From: Micromonospora solifontis
GTDB lineage: Bacteria; Actinomycetota; Actinomycetes; Mycobacteriales; Micromonosporaceae
DNA: 64,000 nt
Reading direction: 5' to 3'
Assembly (NCBI RefSeq): GCF_003725545.1
Contig: NZ_RJLN01000012.1
Location: 1-64,000 of the forward strand
Shown here: piece after piece, positions 25,476 to 33,744 of the stretch
How the letters are laid out: every line of letters begins with the position of its first letter
Position numbering within the stretch: the stretch's first letter is position 1
Program-made: the position numbers and the translations under genes
Notes under the pieces: model-generated
What the model was told of the DNA's origin: nothing
Databases searched by the model: none
What the model saw: only the letters and a program-made list of their open reading frames with translations

Positions 25476-27304
25476 CCGGGTGCTCCCTCCGTGATCGCCG
25501 TACCGGCCGGCACGGTCTGCCGGGCGGCGCCGCCGAGCCGTTCGGCGGCCTCGGTGAGGTGCCCGGCGGCGTTGATCAGGCCGATGTGCGAGAAGGCCTG
25601 CGGGAAGTTGCCGAGCTGCTCGCCGGTGGCCTGGTCGATCTGCTCGGCGTAGAGGCCGAGGTCGTTGGCCCGGGCGGCGAGCCGGGTGAAGAGCCGCTGG
25701 GCCCGATCCAGCTCGCCCGCCCGGGCCAGGCAGCCCACCAGCCAGAACGAGCAGATCACGAAGCCCGCCGGGTCGCCGTCCCAGCGCCGCAGCAGACCGT
25801 CGCGGGAGAGCCGGCGCTCCACCACGTCGACCGTCGCGCGCATCCGGGGGTCGTCGGCCGGCAGGAAACCGACCAGCGGCATGATCAGCACCGAGGCGTC
25901 CAGGTCGTCGGAGCCCAGGGCCCCGGTGTACGCCCCGACCCGCTCGTTCCAGCCCTGGGTCAGCACCAGCTCGCGCACCTCGTCCCGGGCCGCGGCCCAG
26001 CGAGCCACGTCCCCCGCGTCGCCGATCCGCGGTCCGAACCGGACGGCCCGGTCCAGCGCGGTCCAGCACTGCACCTTGGACGAGAGGTAGTGCCGCTCGG
26101 CGTCCCGGGCCTCCCACATGCCGGCGTCCGGCCGGCGCCAGTCGCGCACCGCCTGGTCGGCCAGGGCGTGCAGCAGGTGCCGGACGTCCGGCGACATCGG
26201 GTCGAGGTAGTGCCGCATCAGCCAGGCGGCGTCCAGGATCTCGCCGAGAACGTCGGTCTGCCGCTGCCGCCAGGCGTCGTTGCCGACGAGGACCGGCCGG
26301 CTGCCGGCGTACCCGGCGAGGTGGTCGAGGCGGTGCTCGGTGAGGTCCCGCTCGCCCTCGACGCCGTACATGATCGGTACTGGTTCGTCCTCGATCCGGC
26401 CCATCGCCCGGGAGACCCAGGCGAACTGCCGGTTCGCCTCGTCGGGGCAGGCGGCCAGCCAGAGCGCCTGCAGGGTCAGGCTGAAGTCGCGTACCCACAC
26501 GTAGCGGTAGTCGTAGTTGCGGTCCCCGCCCGGCTCCTCGGGCAGCGAGGTGGTGGCGGCCGCGACGACCGCCCCGCTCGGCCCGTACGTCATGCCCTGC
26601 ACCACCAGGGCGCTGCGGCGCACCTGGTCGCGGTAGAGCCCGTGGTATTCGTGCAGCCCGGCCCAGGACCGCCAGCCGGCCGCCGTCTCCGCCACCACCT
26701 GGTCGGCGTCGGGCAGCGCGGGCGGGCGTTCGTCGTAGGTCGGCGCGTATCCGAGGGTGAAGTGGTGGGCGCTGCCGGCACGGGCGGTGAACCGACCGGC
26801 GGCCATGCCGTCGCCGCAGGTCATCGGCACGTTCGCGCGCAGCTCCAGGTGGCAGGCGCCGGCGGTCGCCTCGATCACCCCGTCGGTCTGGGTCAGGTAG
26901 GCGCAGACCCGGCCGTACTCGAAGCGGGGCCGGTACTCCACCCGCATCGGCACCTCGCCGGAGAGCCCCTCGACGACCCGGGCGAGGACGCGCGGCGACC
27001 GTAGACCGATGTCGTGGCCGCGCGCGCCGGGCTCCAGGGCCAGCGCGTCGGTGACGGCCACGGCGCCGGTCGCGGTGGTGAAGACGGTACGCAGCACCAG
27101 CGAGTCGTCCAGGTAGGACCGTTCGCTGGTGTACCGCCCCTCGGGCCGGATGCTCCAGTGTCCGGCGCCGTCGTCGAGCAGCCGCCCGAAGACCGAGGGG
27201 CCGTCGAAGCGGGCCGGGCACCACCAGTTCACCGCGCCGTCGCGGTCGACCAGCGCCGCGCTGCGCCCGTCCGCGAGGAACCCGTGGTCGTTGATCCGTG
27301 GCAC
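25472..27304 (-). CDS. Glycoside hydrolase family 15 (glucoamylase/trehalase-like)
   Basis: A 610-residue cytosolic GH15 protein of the actinobacterial type. An N-terminal beta-rich domain (INDHGFLADGRSAALVDRDGAVNWWCPARFDGPSVFGRLLDD) is followed by an (alpha/alpha)6 domain with NYDYRYVWVRDFSLTLQALW and the C-terminal EQIDQATGEQLGNFPQAFSHIGLINAA. Characterised relatives are glucoamylases or trehalases, including the mycobacterial trehalase. There is no signal peptide, which favours an intracellular substrate such as trehalose. I chose the GTG at 27304 (VPRINDHG) because the upstream frame is low-complexity and overlaps the divergent gene's leader. Coupled to the SDR gene. Confidence 0.88.
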   Translation of the reverse strand: MPRINDHGFLADGRSAALVDRDGAVNWWCPARFDGPSVFGRLLDDGAGHWSIRPEGRYTSERSYLDDSLVLRTVFTTATGAVAVTDALALEPGARGHDIGLRSPRVLARVVEGLSGEVPMRVEYRPRFEYGRVCAYLTQTDGVIEATAGACHLELRANVPMTCGDGMAAGRFTARAGSAHHFTLGYAPTYDERPPALPDADQVVAETAAGWRSWAGLHEYHGLYRDQVRRSALVVQGMTYGPSGAVVAAATTSLPEEPGGDRNYDYRYVWVRDFSLTLQALWLAACPDEANRQFAWVSRAMGRIEDEPVPIMYGVEGERDLTEHRLDHLAGYAGSRPVLVGNDAWRQRQTDVLGEILDAAWLMRHYLDPMSPDVRHLLHALADQAVRDWRRPDAGMWEARDAERHYLSSKVQCWTALDRAVRFGPRIGDAGDVARWAAARDEVRELVLTQGWNERVGAYTGALGSDDLDASVLIMPLVGFLPADDPRMRATVDVVERRLSRDGLLRRWDGDPAGFVICSFWLVGCLARAGELDRAQRLFTRLAARANDLGLYAEQIDQATGEQLGNFPQAFSHIGLINAAGHLTEAAERLGGAARQTVPAGTAITEGAPG

Positions 27305-27373
27305 GGCGGTGTCTACCCGGCCCGCACCGCCCGCATGCGCCACGCGCGGCCCGTGATCGGTGGTGCGGGGGGC

Positions 27374-27398
27374 GTTACCGCTCGACGGCGGCGGGAAC
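27374..27398 (+). promoter_or_regulatory. Candidate SigB-type promoter of the general stress protein
   Basis: GTTA at 27374-27377, 15 bases, GGGAAC at 27393-27398. It lies 27 bases before the ATG of a general-stress-protein gene, a plausible member of a stress regulon. Confidence 0.4.
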
Positions 27399-27425
27399 GC
27401 GACGGGCTGACGAAGGAGGATGCTC

Positions 27426-28013
27426 ATGACCAGACCCTCGACTCCGACCGCGGCCTGGCGACCCGGCATGCCGGGCGGCGACAACCTCCCGTCCGGCCCG
27501 GGCGGTCGTCCGGCCGCGCCGAGCGGGGACGGACACGGGCCGCAGGCGGGTCCGCCGACCGTCACGATCGGCTCGTACCCGGACTATCCGTCCGCGCAGC
27601 GCGTGGTGGACTACCTGGCCGACAACCGGTTCCCGGTGGAACGGACGGCGATCGTCGGCACGAACCTGACCCTGGTCGAGACGGTGATGGGCCGGATGAC
27701 CACGGGCCGGGCCGCCCTGGTGGGCGCGGGTACCGGCGCGTGGTTCGGCCTGTTCATCGGGTTGCTCTTCGGCATCTTCACCGTCGGCAACTGGGTCGCC
27801 GTGATCGTGGCCGGCCTGGTGATCGGCGCCATCTGGGGTGCCGTGTTCGGGGCGGTGGCGCACGCGATGAGCGGTGGCCAGCGCGACTTCACCTCGGCCA
27901 GTTCGCTGCGGGCCAGCCAGTACGCGGTCACCGTGGAGGCGGACGTGGCGGAGCAGGCCCGCCAGTTGCTGGGCCGGATGCACCTGACCCCGACCGGCGC
28001 GACGGCCCGCTGA
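27426..28013 (+). CDS. General stress protein (YflT/DUF1269-like) with glycine-zipper membrane region
   Basis: A 195-residue protein. Residues 1-40 are Pro/Gly-rich. Residues 43-75 (TIGSYPDYPSAQRVVDYLADNRFPVERTAIVGTNL) match the general-stress-protein 17M domain. Two Gly-rich hydrophobic helices (GRAALVGAGTGAWFGLFIGLLFGIF and VIVAGLVIGAIWGAVFGAVAHA) follow. The C-terminal strand (YAVTVEADVAEQARQLL) completes the fold. The AGGAGG at 27414-27419 is six bases before ATG 27426, which decides this start over the ATG at 27420. Expression is probably stress-linked, given the family and the upstream motif. Confidence 0.87.
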   Translation: MTRPSTPTAAWRPGMPGGDNLPSGPGGRPAAPSGDGHGPQAGPPTVTIGSYPDYPSAQRVVDYLADNRFPVERTAIVGTNLTLVETVMGRMTTGRAALVGAGTGAWFGLFIGLLFGIFTVGNWVAVIVAGLVIGAIWGAVFGAVAHAMSGGQRDFTSASSLRASQYAVTVEADVAEQARQLLGRMHLTPTGATAR

Positions 28014-28025
28014 CCGGTCCCTGCT

Positions 28026-28058
28026 CGACGCCCCGGCGCCCGTCGCGCCGGGGCGTCG
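28026..28058. terminator. Bidirectional hairpin terminator
   Basis: A perfect 14-bp stem, CGACGCCCCGGCGC at 28026-28039 and its complement at 28045-28058, with a five-base loop, between convergent genes. Confidence 0.85.
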
Positions 28059-28063
28059 CCGCT

Positions 28064-28648
28064 TCAGTGGTACGCCAGCTCGCCGGCCCGGATCGGCACG
28101 TCCACCCGGTTCTCCGGCGGGGCCAGCGGGCAGGCCCAGCGGTCGTCGTACGCGCAGCTGGGGTTGTAGAGGTAGTTGGCGTCGAGCCGGACCCGGCGGC
28201 CGGGCAGCACGGTCAGCCCTCGCCCGAACGTGCCCTTCACGGTGTCGGTGAGGTAGCGCCCCCCGCCGTAGCTGCCGGCGCCGCAGGTGGCGTCGCGCAC
28301 CGGCAGGAAGAGCCCGCCGCCGTACGCCTCGATCCACCAGAGCGCGAGCGGGCCCCAGGGAGTCTCCGCCACCGCCACCCGGCGGTACCCGACGACCCCG
28401 TCGGGGCCGCCGGTGTCGATGCTCTCGGTGCCGGAGGCGGGGCGCAGCGGCGCCTCGACCACGGCCGCCGGGTCCGGCGGGTACCAGCGCAGCCCGGTGA
28501 ACCCGGGCCGGTCGGCGGCCGGCAGCGGGCTGGCGGGGTGGGTGCGGAACAGGTCGTCCCGCGCCGCCCGGAACCCGGCCAGGTCGAGATCCGACAGGTA
28601 CAGCCGGGCGACCTGTTCCCGCCAGTCGAGGACGTCGAGATCATCCAT
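28064..28648 (-). CDS. DUF1684 domain protein
   Basis: A 194-residue protein with the DUF1684 features. The middle has DATCGAGSYGGGRYLTDTVKGTF and the C-terminal region has LDANYLYNPSCAYDDRWACPLAPPENRVDVPIRAGE, the family's Cys-containing signature. The N terminus (WREQVARLYLSDLDLAGFRAARDDLFR) is the usual amphipathic helix. It is predicted cytosolic, and the biochemical function is unknown. It is convergent with the stress-protein gene. Confidence 0.87.
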   Translation of the reverse strand: MDDLDVLDWREQVARLYLSDLDLAGFRAARDDLFRTHPASPLPAADRPGFTGLRWYPPDPAAVVEAPLRPASGTESIDTGGPDGVVGYRRVAVAETPWGPLALWWIEAYGGGLFLPVRDATCGAGSYGGGRYLTDTVKGTFGRGLTVLPGRRVRLDANYLYNPSCAYDDRWACPLAPPENRVDVPIRAGELAYH

Positions 28649-28763
28649 TCCCCGACCCTAGCCACCGCCGTCCCCGGGCCGCGCCCCGGCAGCCGGCCCG
28701 GCCGGCAATTGGCGGCTCGCCGACGAACGGAGCAGGGGCCCGACCGGCAACAGTCCCTCGCTC

Positions 28764-28834
28764 CCTTTGCTCTGCTTCAACCCGCGCAACAGTCAGCGGC
28801 CATTGGTGTTGCGTGCGTTGAAGCAGAGCAAAGG
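28764..28834. repeat. Long inverted-repeat element, copy 2 (15-nt loop)
   Basis: Two 28-base arms, 28764-28791 and 28807-28834, flank 15 bases. Both arms read CCTTTGCTCTGCTTCA, five variable bases (ACCCG left; ACGCA on the right-arm complement), then CGCAACA. The left arm is identical over 28 bases to the complement of the right arm of copy 1 at 8530-8557. The element sits in a 347-base gene-free stretch (28649-28995) that otherwise contains only GC-rich, CGGCGCGGCGC-like sequence with no supportable ORF. Confidence 0.87.
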
Positions 28835-28995
28835 CGACTGGGACAGGTCCGGCTCCCGACGAGAGGGGGTGCAACCGGGCCCGACGACAAACGGCGCCGG
28901 GCCGGCGCGGCGCGGGGCCGGCGCGGCGCGGCAGCCTGCCGCGGCGAAGCTGGCACGAGAGGCGAAAGCGGGACGGGAGCGGTGCGGGCCGGCTG

Positions 28996-29523
28996 TCAGG
29001 GGTCGGTGGCGAGCCGGGCGTGCAGGTGCTCGTCGTGTCGGCGCCCGTCGCCGTAGCGGTGGGATTCCCGCAGGACACCCTCCAGCCGGTACCCGGAGCG
29101 CTCGGCGACGCGGCAGGACGCCTCGTTGTCCACCGCGTGCCACAGCTGGACCCGGTGCAGGCCCAGCTCGCCGAAGCCCCAGGCGGTGAGCGCGGTGACC
29201 GCCCGGGATGCGACGCCCCGCCCCCGGGCTGCGGCGGCCGTCCAGTAGCCGATCGCGGCGTCGCCGTCCTGGATCTGGTGCAGCGACGCACCGCCCAGCA
29301 GCCTGCCGTCGGCGGCGTCGGTGAGGGCGAGGGAGACGTGGGTGCCGGAGCTCCAGTCGGCGCGGCGGCGCACCCAGGCCCGGGCCTGCGGCAGGTCGGT
29401 CACCCCCTGCGCGTTCCAGCGGGCGATCTCGGGGTCGGCCAGCTCCACCAGCACGACCGCGGCATCCTCGTCCCGCCAGGGACGCAGCACCAGGCCAGGC
29501 GCCGTCAGCTCGAGGTTGTCCAC
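28996..29523 (-). CDS. GNAT family N-acetyltransferase (RimJ/RimL-like)
   Basis: A 175-residue GNAT protein. LVLRPWRDEDAAVVLVELADPEIARWN is the N-terminal strand-helix region. The acetyl-CoA pyrophosphate loop is ARGRGVASRAVTALTAWGFGEL, and VQLWHAVDNEASCRVAERSGYRLEGVLRE is the motif A/B tail. It resembles acetyltransferases of ribosomal protein N termini or small molecules. It is divergent from the marR gene, with about 125 bases between their starts. The acceptor is unknown. Confidence 0.88.
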   Translation of the reverse strand: MDNLELTAPGLVLRPWRDEDAAVVLVELADPEIARWNAQGVTDLPQARAWVRRRADWSSGTHVSLALTDAADGRLLGGASLHQIQDGDAAIGYWTAAAARGRGVASRAVTALTAWGFGELGLHRVQLWHAVDNEASCRVAERSGYRLEGVLRESHRYGDGRRHDEHLHARLATDP

Positions 29524-29613
29524 GCGCCGCAGTCTGCCACGCTCACAGCTTCAGATTTCAAAATCCCCGCCAGCAACCACGGATGTCGCCCCGCTCACAT
29601 GGGTGGAAGGAGG

Positions 29614-29642
29614 CTTGTTTAAATTTTAAGTAGTGCTAGTCT
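29614..29642 (+). promoter_or_regulatory. Promoter and imperfect palindromic operator upstream of marR-pirin
   Basis: A rare AT-rich patch. TTGTTT at 29615-29620 and TAGTCT at 29637-29642 are spaced 16 bases, a good -35/-10 pair. The interval 29614-29633 (CTTGTTTAAATTTTAAGTAG) is an imperfect palindrome with 14 of 20 symmetric positions, a likely MarR-family autoregulatory site. The ATG is only seven bases past the -10. Confidence 0.6.
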
Positions 29643-29649
29643 TCTGGGC

Positions 29650-30132
29650 ATGACGGAGAGCCTGGACAGCGAGCGGATGGCCTGCTGGCGCGCGTACATC
29701 GAGTCCAGCCAGCGGCTCTTCACGCAGCTGGAGGACGACCTGCGCACGGACAGCGAGCTGAGCTTCGCCGACTACCACGTGCTGGTGCTGCTCTCCGAGG
29801 CACCGGGGCAGCGGCTGCGAATGGGCGAGCTGGCCGGGCGGCTGGTCTTCTCGCCGAGCCGGCTGACGTACCAGATCTCCTCGATGCAGAAGCGGGGTCT
29901 GGTCGCCCGCCAGTCCTGCCCGGACGACCGCCGCGGCAGCGAGGCCGTGCTGACCGCCGCCGGCCTGCTGGCGCTGCGCGAGGCCGCGCCGCACCACCTG
30001 CGCTCCGTGCGCACCCACCTGATGGACGACCTCGACGACGTCGAGGTCGCCTGCCTCACCCGGGTCTTCGAGCGGCTCGGCCGGCGCCTGCGCGCCGACC
30101 CCGACGCGTCGTCCACCCCGGCCGACAAGTAA
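29650..30132 (+). CDS. MarR family transcriptional regulator
   Basis: A 160-residue winged-helix regulator. YHVLVLLSEAPGQRLRMGELAGRLVFSPSRLTYQISSMQKRGLVARQSCPDDRRGSEAVLTAAG contains the recognition helix and the wing. N- and C-terminal helices would form the dimer interface. The ATG lies seven bases after a -10-like TAGTCT, so the mRNA is probably leaderless and no Shine-Dalgarno is present. The palindrome overlapping the promoter suggests autorepression. It is followed ten bases later by a pirin gene, the presumed target. A single Cys in the wing (RQSCPDDRR) makes redox sensing conceivable but unproven. Confidence 0.9.
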   Translation: MTESLDSERMACWRAYIESSQRLFTQLEDDLRTDSELSFADYHVLVLLSEAPGQRLRMGELAGRLVFSPSRLTYQISSMQKRGLVARQSCPDDRRGSEAVLTAAGLLALREAAPHHLRSVRTHLMDDLDDVEVACLTRVFERLGRRLRADPDASSTPADK

Positions 30133-30142
30133 GGAGCCCGAG

Positions 30143-31132
30143 ATGCCCGCGATCACCGTTGACGACGTCCTCGTCCTGCCCCGCCTGCCGCGGCTGGACG
30201 AGTCCACCACCACGTTCCGGCCGGTCCGCCGGCTGACCACCGCGCCGAGCGGCTACGAGGGTGAGGGGTTCCCGGTCCGCCGGGCCTTCGCCGGCGTGCC
30301 GCTGACCGAGCTGGACCCGTTCATCCACCTCGACCAGATGGGCGAGGTCGACTACGCCCCGGGCGAGCCGAAGGGCACCCCGTGGCACCCGCACCGCGGC
30401 TTCGAGACGGTGACCTACATGATCGACGGGATCATGGACCACCAGGACTCGCAGGGCGGCGGCGGCACCATCACCGACGGCGACACGCAGTGGATGACGG
30501 CCGGCAGCGGCCTGCTGCACATCGAGGCGCCGCCGGAGCACCTGGTGATGAGCGGCGGCCTCTTCCACGGCCTCCAGCTCTGGGTCAACCTGCCGAAGGT
30601 GGCGAAGATGATCGCGCCGCGCTACCAGGACATCCGGGGCCGTGAGTCCGCGCTGCTCACCACGCCCGACGGCGGCGCGCTGGTCCGCGTGATCGCCGGG
30701 GAGATCGCCGGGCACCGTGGCCCGGGCTCGACCCACACCCCCATCACGATCGCGCACGTCACGCTGCAGCCGGGGGCGGAGCTGAGCCTGCCCTGGCGGC
30801 CGGACTTCAACGCGCTGGTCTACGTGCTGGCCGGACGGGGCACCGTGGGCACCGACCGCCGGCCGATCAAGCTCGGCCAGCTCGCCGTGCACGGCCCCGG
30901 CGACGCGCTGCGGGTGACCGCCGACCCGAAGCAGGACGGCAACACCCCGGCGCTGGAGCTGTACCTGATGGGCGGGCAGCCGATCCGGGAGCCGGTGGCG
31001 CACTACGGCCCGTTCGTGATGAACACCCGGGCCGAGCTGATCCAGGCGGTCGAGGACTACCAGGCCGGCCGGCTGGGCGTGATCCCGGCCGAGCGCCTGC
31101 CGCACACCGGCGGCGAGGGCGCGCACCCCTGA
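30143..31132 (+). CDS. Pirin family protein
   Basis: A 329-residue double-cupin protein. Metal ligands are visible in the N-terminal cupin: GTPWHPHRGFETVTYMIDG supplies two His and a Glu, and LLHIEAPPEH a further His. The C-terminal cupin starts at HTPITIAHVTLQPGAELSLP. Bacterial pirins are iron-binding proteins, some with quercetinase activity and others regulating pyruvate dehydrogenase. It lies ten bases after marR with AAGGAG before the ATG, so the two genes form an operon probably repressed by MarR. The substrate is unknown. A hairpin terminator follows. Confidence 0.92.
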   Translation: MPAITVDDVLVLPRLPRLDESTTTFRPVRRLTTAPSGYEGEGFPVRRAFAGVPLTELDPFIHLDQMGEVDYAPGEPKGTPWHPHRGFETVTYMIDGIMDHQDSQGGGGTITDGDTQWMTAGSGLLHIEAPPEHLVMSGGLFHGLQLWVNLPKVAKMIAPRYQDIRGRESALLTTPDGGALVRVIAGEIAGHRGPGSTHTPITIAHVTLQPGAELSLPWRPDFNALVYVLAGRGTVGTDRRPIKLGQLAVHGPGDALRVTADPKQDGNTPALELYLMGGQPIREPVAHYGPFVMNTRAELIQAVEDYQAGRLGVIPAERLPHTGGEGAHP

Positions 31133-31143
31133 GCACGCGGAGC

Positions 31144-31175
31144 GCGGGCGTCCCGGCACCGGCCGGGGCGCCCGC
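31144..31175. terminator. Hairpin terminator after the pirin gene
   Basis: GCGGGCGTCCCGG and CCGGGGCGCCCGC pair across a six-base loop with one wobble. It lies between the convergent pirin and small membrane protein genes. Confidence 0.7.
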
Positions 31176-31182
31176 CGGCGGT

Positions 31183-31311
31183 TCAGGAGACGGCGAAGAT
31201 GCCGGCCACGCCGAGAATCACCATCACCAAGACCGCGACCAGCGCCCCCCGCTCGCTCTCGACCGCCTGCTCGCGGTACTCGGTCATGGTGTCTGTCGTC
31301 TCGGCGGGCAT
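31183..31311 (-). CDS. Small single-pass membrane protein
   Basis: A 42-residue protein (MPAETTDTMTEYREQAVESE...). An acidic N-terminal half is followed by one membrane helix, GALVAVLVMVILGVAGIFAV. AGGAGG lies seven bases before the ATG at 31311, which supports a real small gene despite its size. It is divergent from the phospholipase D gene. No function is known. Confidence 0.65.
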   Translation of the reverse strand: MPAETTDTMTEYREQAVESERGALVAVLVMVILGVAGIFAVS

Positions 31312-31450
31312 GGTGCGGCCTCCTCGGCTCTCGTACTCCAGGGGTGCGGTGGGGCCCTCGTCCGAGCTGCGCCGGCCTGGGGCGGTCGGCGTGCGGCTGC
31401 GTGCAGGGGGTCCTACCGTGAGGACGGTGTCGACCTCGGGAGGCTGGAAC

Positions 31451-33040
31451 GTGACGATGCGGGACTGGTTCCTCACCGCACAGGAACGTGCCAACCCGGG
31501 CTCTGAATTACCCGTCTGGACGACGGGAAACCTCGCCGAGCCGTTGATTCACGGCGCCGCGTACTTCGACCGGCTGGTCGAGGAGGTGGCGGCGCTCAAG
31601 GCCGGCGACCATCTCTTCTTCACCGACTGGCGGGGCGACCCCGACCAGCGGATGCGCCCCGACGGCCCGACCGTGGTGCAGCTGTTCGCCCAGGCCGCCC
31701 AGCGCGGGGTGATCGTCAAGGGCCTGATCTGGCGCTCCCACCTCGACGCGCTCTCCTACAGCGAGGCGGAGAACCGCAGCCTCAGCGAGGCGCTCTGCGC
31801 GGCCGGCGCGGAGGTGCTGCTGGACCAGCGGGTCCGGCGCGGCGGCTCGCACCACCAGAAGCTGGTGGTGCTGCGCCACCCGGACGACCCGTCCCGCGAC
31901 GTGGCGTTCGCCGGCGGGATCGACCTCTGCCACAGCCGCCGGGACGATGCCAGCCACCGCGGCGACCGGCAGGCGGTGGCCATGTCGCCGAAGTACGGAC
32001 CGCACCCGCCGTGGCACGACGTCCAGCTCGCCCTGCGCGGCCCGGTGGTCGGCGCGCTGGACACCACGTTCCGGGAACGGTGGACCGACCCGATGCCGCT
32101 GGACTCGGAGAACCCGCTGGCCTACCTGCGGGACCGGCTGCGCGGCGCGGACCTGCACCCGGACCCGCTGCCGGACCAGCCGGCCGATCCCCCACCGTGC
32201 GGCCCGCACCAGGTCCAGGTGCTGCGCACCTACCCCGCGGTCCGGCCGCGCTACTCGTTCGCCCCGGACGGGGAACGGACGGTCGCCCGCGGCTACACCA
32301 AGGCGGTCCGCCGGGCCCGCCGGCTGATCTACCTGGAGGACCAGTACCTCTGGTCGACGGAGGTGGCCGACCTCTTCGCCCGGGCGCTGCGCGAGCATCC
32401 GGAGCTGCACCTCGTCGCGGTGGTGCCGCGCCACCCGGACGTGGACGGCCGGCTCGCGCTGCCGCCGAACCTGGTGGGCCGGGAGCAGGCCATCTCGCTG
32501 TGCCACCGGGCCGCCCCGGACCGGGTGCACGTCTTCGACGTGGAGAACCACGAGGGCACCCCGGTGTACGTGCATGCCAAGGTCTGCGTGGTCGACGACG
32601 TCTGGGCCAGCGTGGGCAGCGACAACTTCAACCGCCGCTCCTGGACGCACGACAGCGAGCTGTCCTGCGCGGTGCTGGACGAGACGCGGGACGAACGGGC
32701 GCCCGGTGACCCGGCCGGGCTCGGCGACGGCGCCCGGCGGTTCGCCCGGGAGCTGCGGCTACGGCTGTGGCGGGAGCACCTGGACCGCGATCCGGACGGC
32801 GGGGAGGACCACGACCTGCTCGACCCGACGGACGCGGTCGCGGCGGTCACCGGGGCGGCCGAGGCGCTGGAGCGCTGGCACGCGTCGGGGCGTACCGGGC
32901 CCCGGCCGCCGGGACGGTTGCGGCCGCACCGGCCGGAGCGGCTGCCCTGGCTGACCCGGCTCTGGGCGCTGCCGGCGTACCGGCTGGTCTACGACCCGGA
33001 CGGCAGGCCGCTGCGGGCGCGGCGGGCGGGCACCTGGTGA
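31451..33040 (+). CDS. Phospholipase D family protein
   Basis: A 529-residue protein with two HKD half-sites. The first is SHHQKLVVL with His135 and Lys137, the second is VHAKVCVVDDVWASVGSDNFN with His375 and Lys377. The spacing of about 240 residues fits cardiolipin-synthase/PLD-type enzymes. There is no signal peptide or membrane anchor. It could hydrolyse or transphosphatidylate phosphodiesters at the cytoplasmic membrane face. I prefer GTG 31451 (VTMRDWF) to ATG 31457 because GGGAGG is seven bases before the GTG. The last 52 bases overlap the 3' end of the convergent gene at 32989. Confidence 0.88.
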   Translation: MTMRDWFLTAQERANPGSELPVWTTGNLAEPLIHGAAYFDRLVEEVAALKAGDHLFFTDWRGDPDQRMRPDGPTVVQLFAQAAQRGVIVKGLIWRSHLDALSYSEAENRSLSEALCAAGAEVLLDQRVRRGGSHHQKLVVLRHPDDPSRDVAFAGGIDLCHSRRDDASHRGDRQAVAMSPKYGPHPPWHDVQLALRGPVVGALDTTFRERWTDPMPLDSENPLAYLRDRLRGADLHPDPLPDQPADPPPCGPHQVQVLRTYPAVRPRYSFAPDGERTVARGYTKAVRRARRLIYLEDQYLWSTEVADLFARALREHPELHLVAVVPRHPDVDGRLALPPNLVGREQAISLCHRAAPDRVHVFDVENHEGTPVYVHAKVCVVDDVWASVGSDNFNRRSWTHDSELSCAVLDETRDERAPGDPAGLGDGARRFARELRLRLWREHLDRDPDGGEDHDLLDPTDAVAAVTGAAEALERWHASGRTGPRPPGRLRPHRPERLPWLTRLWALPAYRLVYDPDGRPLRARRAGTW

Positions 33041-33744
33041 ACCGGCGCGGGCAGGTCGTCGACCGGCACCGGCTCGTCCAGCCGGTTCGGTCGGGCCGGA
33101 TACGCGAACGACACCCGGGGCGAGTAGAAGCCCCAGCAGACGTGCAGCGGGTTGGCCGGGCGTAGCGCGTAGACCGGGTGGTCCGGGGCGAGGAACTCCA
33201 CCGACTCGATCTCGAACGGCGACACCGGCTCGGCGACGTACGGATAGTCGGTGATCACGAGTTCGCCGTCGCGGGCGGTCAGGTAGCGGTGGTGCCCGTT
33301 GTGCGCCTCGGTGCCGGTGTGCCCGACCCGGCCCAGGACCCGGATGAGCGCGCGGCCGTCCGCCCGGGTCTCCGTGCTGAGCCGCCCGCCCCGCACCGCC
33401 ACGACGGTCTCCCCCGGGGTCGCCGGGGCGCCGCGGGCGGCGGCGTACTGCCGGACGCGCAGGCTGGAGGCGAGGTAGTGGGTCCACCAGCCGCCCGGGG
33501 TCTCCCCGTCGGGCGCGTCCATGTCCTGCAGCGAGACCCCGAGGAAGGTGAGCGAGTACGGGCCGAAGCCGGAGGTCTGGCTCTCGTCGTCCACCACGTA
33601 CTGGCAGAGGAAGACCTGACGGTCCGGGCGGGCGCGGAGGCCGGCCGGGACGAGCGCCGCGACCGCGTCGGGATCCGCCGGCAGCCAACTGAGCAGCAAC
33701 GTCGGGGCGTTGACGACGAGTTGCGGGGCGGCGGGATCCAGCAC
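32989..33744 (-). CDS. Acetoacetate-decarboxylase-like protein
   Basis: A 251-residue protein starting with GTG (VLDPAAPQLVVNAPTLLLSWLPADPD), preceded five bases upstream by GGAGG. Later segments include WTHYLASSLRVRQYAA, HRYLTARDGELVITDYPYVAEP and NPLHVCWGFYSPRVSFAYP. The overall pattern resembles the acetoacetate decarboxylase superfamily, but I cannot see the catalytic lysine with confidence. A DUF2071-like identity is an alternative. Its 3' end overlaps the phospholipase gene by 52 bases on opposite strands. Substrate is unknown. Confidence 0.55.
   Translation of the reverse strand: MLDPAAPQLVVNAPTLLLSWLPADPDAVAALVPAGLRARPDRQVFLCQYVVDDESQTSGFGPYSLTFLGVSLQDMDAPDGETPGGWWTHYLASSLRVRQYAAARGAPATPGETVVAVRGGRLSTETRADGRALIRVLGRVGHTGTEAHNGHHRYLTARDGELVITDYPYVAEPVSPFEIESVEFLAPDHPVYALRPANPLHVCWGFYSPRVSFAYPARPNRLDEPVPVDDLPAPVHQVPARRARSGLPSGS

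Noticed and set aside
24314..25652. Plus-strand frames antisense to the metallophosphoesterase and SDR genes
   Set aside because: Third-codon GC pattern and motifs support the minus-strand genes only.
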